38,245 nt of DNA from Candidatus Latescibacterota bacterium (lineage in GTDB: Bacteria > Latescibacterota > UBA2968 > UBA8231). The position numbers were made by a program, and so were the translations under genes. The notes below the pieces were generated by a model. The model made no database searches, was not told where the DNA came from, and worked only from the letters and a program-made list of their open reading frames with translations. The first letter of the stretch is position 1. Every line of letters starts with the position of its first letter. Shown here one piece after another: positions 32,480 through 38,245 of the stretch. The stretch is taken from positions 1 through 38,245 of the forward strand of contig JAJDYK010000226.1 of the NCBI GenBank assembly GCA_022825185.1. The letters are read 5' to 3'.

Positions 32480-34501
32480 TCAGTAGGCCACAGCTACGGT
32501 TCCCGCGGCTGCGGAGAGGCCCTTGTCAGTAGTTAGATCGACTTGGTAGAGGTACACGCCTGGGGTGACTAAATCTCCTCCGGTGCGACGGCCATCCCAA
32601 ACCGCGGCGAAGCTGCCGCTGACGGCTGGCGTGGCGACCACCTCGCGCACCAGCCGGCCGGACAGGTCGAAAATCCGCAACGCAATCTGGCGCGGTGCGC
32701 CGATGTTGAGCAGATCGTACGAAATCACGGTCTGATCGTTGATCCCGTCGCCATTGGGCGTCAGCGTCGCGGGATGCGCGGTGACTTTTCGCACGAGTTC
32801 GCCGCCGACGGGCGTGCGCACTGATAGGGCGTCGCCGGCAAAGCGGAAGGTTGCGTTGCCGGGCCGGACTTGCTGCTTGAGTTCGGGCTCGGTGCTGTCG
32901 TACACCCAGCCGGTGAATTCCGCGCCAAAGCGCAGCACCTTGGCGTCGAAGACGACTTCGATGCGGCGCTCGTTGTCGCGCGGCGCGACAAACGGCTCAA
33001 AGCTAATGACGATGCGGTCGTTCTCTAACTGGGGCGGGAAGTCGTCGATGATTTCCCGTCCATCGACCGCGACCGAGTGGACGGCTTCGGCCGGGACTTG
33101 GGTGAAGATCTCCAGCCGGTCAAAGCCCCGGTCGCCGTCTGCGAGCACGGGCCGCACTATGTATGTGAAGGTCTGCGGCTCGAAGTTCTCGGTCTCAACC
33201 GGCCAGATCTCGGCGATTACGCTTTGGGCCGCGGGGTCTTCGGCAAACAGCAGGGACATCTCGTCGATGCGCGGTGCTTTATCTCCGTCGGAAAACATGA
33301 CCACTTCTAGCTGTAAGTAGCGACTGGGACCCGGCGAGAGGAGAGGCGTGCCGTCCTCCCAACCCGTTGCCTCTGAGTTGTGCAGCCCAGCAGCAAAATC
33401 GTAGGGCGTTGACCAGAAGCTCCAATTGTCCGTGTCATACGTCACTTGGATCTCGTTGAACCGACCCACTTGATAGGTCGTGATGTACTCGTCTTTGGAG
33501 ACTCGCTCAAAACTGCCGGTGCCGCCGATTTTCCAAAATAAGTTGGGCTGTGGCGTGGAGCCGGTGCGCGTGCGCAATACGAGGCGAGTACCCTCGGGCA
33601 CCTCGCCCTGCCAGCGAATCTTACTCCAAGCCACCGGACGGCCAAAGTCCAACACGCCGGTGCGATAGGAAGTCTTGGTGACGAAGCCATCCCCGTACAC
33701 CTCCATTTCGGCGATCTCCCAAGTGCGCTCGGGGTTGATCGGGCGAATGGCGACCCAGCGCAAGTCGCGCGTGGGAAAGCGCAAATCCACGACTTGGTCG
33801 AGGTTTTCCACGTTGCGCTCTAGGATGTCAAAGTCCGGGTCGTTGGTCGAAGTGAGCGAGCGGCTGATATCTATGTACCAGCGTTTGCCCGGCGCACGCT
33901 CTTGGGGTGAGGCCATAAAAGGCGCCGTGTTGTCGGCTACGCCGATTTCGTACCAAGCCAAGTAGTTTTCCTCAAAGCCCGGACGCGGATAGAAGCGGAT
34001 GCGGTTGACCGGCATCTCGGCCCCTAAGTTGACGACGGTGTTTTTCACGTAGCCGATATTGAGACCGGCCAATCGCGGCGAGATATCGACTTGGCGCAAG
34101 GTCGCCGTTTCCGGGTCGCCGTCGATCATCACCTGCACTTCTTTGGCCGCCTCGCGGGTATAGCCGGTGGAGACGCTGGTGTAGAGGTTGCCGCCGCGCG
34201 GGGTCAAGTTCACGTCTAGCGCTAGGTTGACCGCCGGATCGACCCATACGGGCTGAATGGCGTTGTCGGAGTAGGCGATCATGGTATCGACGCCTGCTTC
34301 CTCCACGCCGATGGCAATGGGAAGCGTGCCCAGGACCGCGCCTTGATCGTCAACGATGGCGTACTCGGTCTGCTCGTCGGTGATTAGCCCCTGCCAAGAA
34401 GTGCCCGTCGGCCCGCCGATGTGAAACTCGGCCCGGCCCCACACCGCGCTGGTACACCAAGCCGCGATACTTAAACTCCACAATAAATTTCGCCTTAGCA
34501 T
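32480..34501 (-). CDS. Secreted surface protein with discoidin-like and FlgD-like domains (paralogue B)
   Basis: The start at ATG 34501 gives 673 residues; AAGGA lies 9 nt upstream, and the earlier ATG at 34510 is too close to it. A signal peptide (RRNLLWSLSIAAWCTSAVWG) is followed by discoidin-like beta segments (VVNLGAEMPVNRIRFYPR, WEIAEMEVYGDGF, SYRTGVLDFGRPVAWSKIRW). A central region contains LLSPGPSRYLQLEVVMFSDG. The C-terminal FlgD-like Ig domain has LTPNGDGINDQTVISYDL, IALRIFDLSGRLVREV and GDLVTPGVYLYQVDLTTDKG. In related bacteria such tails cap secreted proteins and can serve as outer-membrane sorting or attachment domains. It shares domain order with the upstream 34580 gene. The function is unknown. 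Confidence 0.75.
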   Translation of the reverse strand: MLRRNLLWSLSIAAWCTSAVWGRAEFHIGGPTGTSWQGLITDEQTEYAIVDDQGAVLGTLPIAIGVEEAGVDTMIAYSDNAIQPVWVDPAVNLALDVNLTPRGGNLYTSVSTGYTREAAKEVQVMIDGDPETATLRQVDISPRLAGLNIGYVKNTVVNLGAEMPVNRIRFYPRPGFEENYLAWYEIGVADNTAPFMASPQERAPGKRWYIDISRSLTSTNDPDFDILERNVENLDQVVDLRFPTRDLRWVAIRPINPERTWEIAEMEVYGDGFVTKTSYRTGVLDFGRPVAWSKIRWQGEVPEGTRLVLRTRTGSTPQPNLFWKIGGTGSFERVSKDEYITTYQVGRFNEIQVTYDTDNWSFWSTPYDFAAGLHNSEATGWEDGTPLLSPGPSRYLQLEVVMFSDGDKAPRIDEMSLLFAEDPAAQSVIAEIWPVETENFEPQTFTYIVRPVLADGDRGFDRLEIFTQVPAEAVHSVAVDGREIIDDFPPQLENDRIVISFEPFVAPRDNERRIEVVFDAKVLRFGAEFTGWVYDSTEPELKQQVRPGNATFRFAGDALSVRTPVGGELVRKVTAHPATLTPNGDGINDQTVISYDLLNIGAPRQIALRIFDLSGRLVREVVATPAVSGSFAAVWDGRRTGGDLVTPGVYLYQVDLTTDKGLSAAAGTVAVAY

Positions 34502-34522
34502 GACTCTCATTCCTTTTTTAAC

Positions 34523-34545
34523 CCCCACTCGGTTGGGTAGTGGGG
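34523..34545. promoter_or_regulatory. GC-rich hairpin in the leader before paralogue B
   Basis: CCCCACT (34523-34529) and AGTGGGG (34539-34545) pair perfectly around a 9-nt loop. The hairpin sits between the two paralogous genes. On the minus strand it is followed by an A-rich run and then the Shine-Dalgarno, so it is not a terminator in that direction. It may protect the downstream mRNA from decay or adjust translation of paralogue B. Confidence 0.45.
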
Positions 34546-34579
34546 TGGAATCACATACATCACACAAATCCCATAAATC

Positions 34580-36646
34580 CTAGTACGCTACGCCAACGGT
34601 GCGCGTGCTGGCGCTAGCGCGCGCATCGCCTTCGATGTTGAGTTGGATTAGATAGAGGCCAGGAGCCACGCTCTCACCCTGATCGTCGGTCCCGTCCCAC
34701 CGCAGTTGGGGCAGGTCTTCCGAGCTGTACACGCCGCTTTGCCCTTCGATGTTGAAAAGGCGACGCACTTGGCGTCCCCCTAGGTCGTATATATTGACCG
34801 CAATCTGACCCCCATCGACTGCGAGGACCTCGCATTCCATATCTAAGACGTCGTTGATTCCGTCGCCATTCGGCGTGATAACGGACGCGGCGAGATCAAA
34901 GTTGCCCACTAGACTGCCGCTATTGACAGCCGGGCTCAAGACGGTAGTGTCCGACTTAAACGAGACGTCGCCTTCGTCCAGTGCGGTGGCGTCGCCGGCT
35001 TGGACGCTCTGGAAAGCGTCTTCTTCCAACAGCAAGCCCCGGCCCTCAAAGGCCGTGCTGTACGAGAGGATACGGCTGACGAAGTGGATCTTTAATACGG
35101 CATTGTGCGCTGTCACCCTTGGGAAGCGCACCGCAAAGCTGCGCTCCGAGAGCGCGGTGATGGCCACGTCGCCCTCGTCGGCGACAGCGTCTTGTACCGC
35201 AAAGTCGTGCGCTAGGAGGAACTCGCCCTGCGCGTCGATGATTTCAATGCGCTCGATGCGGTCTATGCGACTGCCGGTGACCAGCTCGAACCCGTCGAAT
35301 CCCTGCAAATCTCCGCTCTCCATCTCGGCACGCACGGCATAGACAAAGGGAATGTCGGTGGCTGCGGGCACCTCGCGCGGAAAAATTTCGCCGACGAGGA
35401 CATCGGCCAATGGCGGCGTTGTGAAGTCAAAGGAAAACTGCCGCAGGATTTTGGCCGACTCTAGGTCATCGGACTGAAAGTCAACTCGGAACTGGAAGTA
35501 GCGGCGCGGTCCGGGCGAGAGGACCAATGCGCCCTCGCTGCTGGTGCCGGCAACCGGATCGTAGGGCGAAGTCCACGGACTCCAGTTGGCCAAGTCGTCG
35601 CGCACGGGGCCGCGTTCCCACACATCCGCTGGGCCTCCCTTGGCCGGCAGGTCGAGGTACTCGTCGCGCAAAAGCGGCTGGTCGGGATCATCGACTGAGG
35701 ATGTGATCTCCTCGGCGTCTTGCCGCCCAACGCGTTTGCGCGTATAGGCGAAGGGCGACGTGTCGCTGCCGCTACGGGTGCGGATGTTCATCTGCACGGC
35801 GCTTGCCTGTCCAACGGTCTCCTCCAGCCAGCGCAAGCGCCCCCAATTGGCCGGGGTGCCCATGTCGATGAGCGGCGAAACGTACTGCACGGTGGGGAAA
35901 AAGCCCTCGCCGAAGACTTGGAATTTCTCCACCTCAAAGGGGATGGATGAGGTGGCGCGCAGGCGGATGAAGCGCAAAAAGCGCGGCGGGTCGATCTCGA
36001 TGGTGGCGACCGGATCGGTGTTGTTGGTACGCACCGCAAAAGTCTCCCAGATAGGATTGCCGGCCTCGGTCAATACTTGGCCGTCGTTGACTTGCAATTC
36101 AAAGTTTTTGAGAAAGTCTTCTTGAAAAGGCGTCGATGGCGACGGAAAGACCGTATTGCGCGGGAAGAAGCGAATTTGGTTGACGCCAAAGCGCGCACCT
36201 AAATCGAGTACCAGTAAGGTGCCCAACACGTCCCGTCCCTTGCGCTCGAATGCCCCGCCGGTGGGATCGGGCGACACGGTCTGCGCGAGGATATTTTGCA
36301 GTTGAGACTCGGCGAGGTCGAGCACGGTCGGAGCGCGGATGCTGCCACCGCGCTCGGCGATTTCAGCGGCGAGATTTTGGCCCTCCTGCACGCGGCGGGG
36401 CAGGAGGCTGCTGGGAAAATCCGCGCTGGCAAAATCGACGAGATTGACCGGTGCGACGCCGATTTCGGTGATGTTGGGATCCAAGGTAGAGCGGTACTCC
36501 GGCTCGATGGTTTGCACCGTGGCCCCGGCCTCCACGTCTCCCTCCCAGCTAATCTGGCCGTCTTGGCCGACGAGCAATACTTGACGCCCTTGCGAATCGC
36601 TGCCGTGCAAAAGCATCATCGCACTTATGAGAAGCAAGTGCTTCAT
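34580..36646 (-). CDS. Secreted surface protein with discoidin-like and FlgD-like domains (paralogue A)
   Basis: The start at ATG 36646 (MKHLLLISAMMLLHGSDSQG) gives 688 residues with a short signal peptide and overlaps the preceding stop as ATGA. The frame is open further upstream but without a signal there. Segments parallel those of paralogue B: LVLDLGARFGVNQIRFFPRN, FEVEKFQVFGEGF, VSPLIDMGTPANWGRLRW, VLSPGPRRYFQFRVDFQSDD, VLVGEIFPREVPAATDIPF. The C-terminal FlgD-like domain has ITPNGDGINDVLDMECEV, IAVNIYDLGGRQVRRLF and SVAPGLYLIQLNIEGDA. Discoidin-like domains usually bind glycans or phospholipids. It probably faces the outside or sits on the outer membrane together with paralogue B and the barrel; that is inference. 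Confidence 0.75.
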   Translation of the reverse strand: MKHLLLISAMMLLHGSDSQGRQVLLVGQDGQISWEGDVEAGATVQTIEPEYRSTLDPNITEIGVAPVNLVDFASADFPSSLLPRRVQEGQNLAAEIAERGGSIRAPTVLDLAESQLQNILAQTVSPDPTGGAFERKGRDVLGTLLVLDLGARFGVNQIRFFPRNTVFPSPSTPFQEDFLKNFELQVNDGQVLTEAGNPIWETFAVRTNNTDPVATIEIDPPRFLRFIRLRATSSIPFEVEKFQVFGEGFFPTVQYVSPLIDMGTPANWGRLRWLEETVGQASAVQMNIRTRSGSDTSPFAYTRKRVGRQDAEEITSSVDDPDQPLLRDEYLDLPAKGGPADVWERGPVRDDLANWSPWTSPYDPVAGTSSEGALVLSPGPRRYFQFRVDFQSDDLESAKILRQFSFDFTTPPLADVLVGEIFPREVPAATDIPFVYAVRAEMESGDLQGFDGFELVTGSRIDRIERIEIIDAQGEFLLAHDFAVQDAVADEGDVAITALSERSFAVRFPRVTAHNAVLKIHFVSRILSYSTAFEGRGLLLEEDAFQSVQAGDATALDEGDVSFKSDTTVLSPAVNSGSLVGNFDLAASVITPNGDGINDVLDMECEVLAVDGGQIAVNIYDLGGRQVRRLFNIEGQSGVYSSEDLPQLRWDGTDDQGESVAPGLYLIQLNIEGDARASASTRTVGVAY

Positions 36647-38245
36647 AGGTTTTCCCCGAGAATTTTTTCTGCCAATGCTTTTTGCTCCACTTCGATTCGC
36701 TGCTGGAGTTGGGCGCGCTGCCTTGCCCGCTGATAGCGCGCCTCTGCGTCCCGTGCCTCTGCGTCCCGTCCCAACTGGCTGTACGCCTTGCTCAAGTGGC
36801 CTTGGACCCGCCAGTTGCGAGGCTCTAGTTCGGCGAGGCGCAGCCAAAGGGCTAGGGCTTCGCTGGGCTGTCCCTGCTCTAACAGTACTTCACCTAGTAG
36901 GAGCAACCCCTCGCGGTGGTCTGGCGCTAGTGCTAGGGCTTGCGAGAGCAGCGGCTCGGCCGCTGCTAGCTGGCCGTTGTGGCGCAAGAGTACAGCCGCT
37001 TCTATCCGCGCCTGCACGCCATAGACCGGACTGTCTAGGAGTTGGCGATAAGTTCGCTCGGCGTCTTCCATCCGCCCGCTTGCGGCGTAGGCGCGCGCCA
37101 GTTGGTAGCGCACCCGGCTGCTATCCGGGCTCAAAGTTAGCAGCCGCTCGTAGGATTGCACGGCCTCGTCGATTGCGCCGCTCGTCAGTTGCGCATCTCC
37201 CAAGCGCCCGAGTAGGGCTTCCCGTCCGCTGCCCGCGACGAGCTGTTGGTAGATTGTGCGCGCTTGTTGGGGACGGCCTGCCGCCATGTAGCGATCGCCG
37301 AGTGCCCGCTGCCCGCGCTCGTCGGCGGGCCAATGCGCGACGAATGCTCGGCTAATGCCGAGTGCTCGCTCGGGTTTGCCGCTGGCGTCATAGAGCGTCG
37401 CCAAGGCCCAATACACGTCCTTGTCGGAACTGCCTGCGGCTAAGGCCTGTTCGTATGCGGCGATTGCAGTGGCCGTCATGCCCAACTCCACATAGGCGTG
37501 GCCTAAATAGCGGTGCTGCGAGGCTTGCGCCGCGCGGTCCATGGCGGGCGTACTGGCGTTGACCAATGCCGCGACTAGCACCAAACCCGCCACGGATGCA
37601 CCTTTCCATGCCCAAGATACCTGTGCCAGTTGTCCGACCCCACTCACCGCAAAGAGCAAGAGCACGGGAACCAGCACCATGCGCGTCTCAGCATGGGCAC
37701 CGTAGAGCGCCGTTCCGACCGCGCCGGTTGCGACAAACAGCAGTGCGAGCAAAGTGCCCCGCTCCCGCGTCGCCAAGGTAAAACCCATGCCTAGTAGCGC
37801 GAGCGGCACGACCAAGCCGAAGGGAAACGCGAGCCCCCATTTCCACAACAGGGCCGCTAGGACGGCTGAATCGCCGCGTTCGTGGTACATATCTAGGGCG
37901 GGCAAGTGCTCCCCGCCGCGCACGAGAAGGTCGGGCGAGCCGCCCGCACTTGTGGCCACTCCTAAAAAATACCACAGCGCGAACGCGCAAGCCGTTCCCA
38001 GCGCACAGGCCCAACACGCCCGCTGCCGTTCTCCTATCCACAGCCACCAGAGCACGGCTGGCGCAAAGAGCGCGACTTGCGGCGCGGCTAGCAAGCAAAG
38101 CCCGAGCAAAACTCCGACTCCTAAAAACGCCTTCCCATCGCTCTGCTCGTCAGCCCACAAGAGCGCCGCCAGCAGCGAGAGCACTAGGAATACTGCGAGG
38201 ATCGGGGGCAGCAAGGAACCGGTGAAGTAGATGGCCGGTCCGTAC
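36643..38245 (-). CDS. Membrane protein with C-terminal TPR repeats, probable GT39-like; 5' end outside window
   Basis: The frame is open to the right edge, so at least 533 codons are present and the start lies outside. The N-terminal half seen here has several transmembrane helices in a style typical of GT39/ArnT-like glycosyltransferases: YGPAIYFTGSLLPPILAVFL, then LLGLCLLAAPQVALFAPAVL, then FGLVVPLALLGMGFTLATRE. From about 230 residues after the edge there are six or so TPR units (YLGHAYVELGMTATAIAAYEQAL and similar, including VRYQLARAYAASGRMEDAER). The catalytic Asp-Glu region of a GT39 enzyme would be upstream and is not visible, so enzymatic function is unproven. It is translationally coupled by ATGA to paralogue A. 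Confidence 0.8.
   Translation of the reverse strand, partial: YGPAIYFTGSLLPPILAVFLVLSLLAALLWADEQSDGKAFLGVGVLLGLCLLAAPQVALFAPAVLWWLWIGERQRACWACALGTACAFALWYFLGVATSAGGSPDLLVRGGEHLPALDMYHERGDSAVLAALLWKWGLAFPFGLVVPLALLGMGFTLATRERGTLLALLFVATGAVGTALYGAHAETRMVLVPVLLLFAVSGVGQLAQVSWAWKGASVAGLVLVAALVNASTPAMDRAAQASQHRYLGHAYVELGMTATAIAAYEQALAAGSSDKDVYWALATLYDASGKPERALGISRAFVAHWPADERGQRALGDRYMAAGRPQQARTIYQQLVAGSGREALLGRLGDAQLTSGAIDEAVQSYERLLTLSPDSSRVRYQLARAYAASGRMEDAERTYRQLLDSPVYGVQARIEAAVLLRHNGQLAAAEPLLSQALALAPDHREGLLLLGEVLLEQGQPSEALALWLRLAELEPRNWRVQGHLSKAYSQLGRDAEARDAEARYQRARQRAQLQQRIEVEQKALAEKILGENL
36740..36769 (-). repeat. 15-bp perfect tandem duplication inside the TPR gene
   Basis: GCCTCTGCGTCCCGT occurs twice in a row (plus strand), adding the residues DAEAR twice near the C-terminus of the TPR protein. 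It is in frame, so the protein stays intact. It is the type of short repeat that can vary in number by slippage. Confidence 0.75.

Noticed and set aside
36647..36847. Upstream extension of paralogue A
   Set aside because: It overlaps the TPR gene and lacks a signal peptide; the ATG at 36646 begins a good signal peptide and overlaps the preceding stop.

Overview
The window looks like a chromosomal segment of a fairly GC-rich, diderm (Gram-negative-type), uncultured bacterium. Supporting signs are a large outer-membrane barrel, a lipoprotein signal, two secreted proteins with FlgD-like C-terminal domains, periplasmic thioredoxin and solute-binding proteins, and large FtsX/MacB-type permeases without a partner ATPase. 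This gene mix resembles FCB-group lineages such as Latescibacterota or Poribacteria-like bacteria. That placement is inference from gene content; there is no rRNA, tRNA or single-copy marker to settle it. I saw no CRISPR array, transposase, integrase or tRNA.

1-12.7 kb (+ strand mainly): an array of four complete ~800-residue FtsX/MacB-type permeases (331, 3773, 6301, 8752), the first two being close duplicates that flank a membrane-anchored TlpA-type thioredoxin with a 16-codon ORF overlapping its start. The array is bordered and interrupted by decayed pieces of the same family (132-290, 11146-11205, 12047-12073, 12563-12715) and by an ECF sigma factor cut short by a stop codon (12385-12558). 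A RelE/HigB-type toxin-antitoxin pair on the minus strand sits between two of the remnants.

12.7-25.4 kb: mixed single genes: a lipoprotein alpha/beta hydrolase, a beta-lactamase-fold serine hydrolase, a Fic AMP-transferase, an aldo/keto reductase followed by a short-chain dehydrogenase, a DUF2442/HTH protein, a pyridoxamine-phosphate-oxidase-like flavoprotein, a two-gene heterodimeric ABC exporter with one degenerate ATP site, a phytanoyl-CoA dioxygenase-like oxygenase overlapping a small secreted protein, and a HigA antitoxin whose HigB toxin survives only as a C-terminal stub.

25.5-38.2 kb (all minus strand): transcribed from the right-hand edge, a TPR/membrane-glycosyltransferase-like protein (cut by the window end), two paralogous secreted proteins with discoidin-like and FlgD-like domains, a very large outer-membrane barrel, then (behind its own promoter and a terminator-like hairpin in the leader) a secreted CBM9-like protein, a terminator, a short remnant of a PhyH gene, and a three-gene sugar-type ABC importer (binding protein, two permeases) with 1-nt gene overlaps. 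The first five genes look like a cell-surface module of unknown function, with the sugar importer next to it. This is the part of the window most likely to be an undescribed system. The proposed regulated leader at 29738-29860 is the most specific testable observation.
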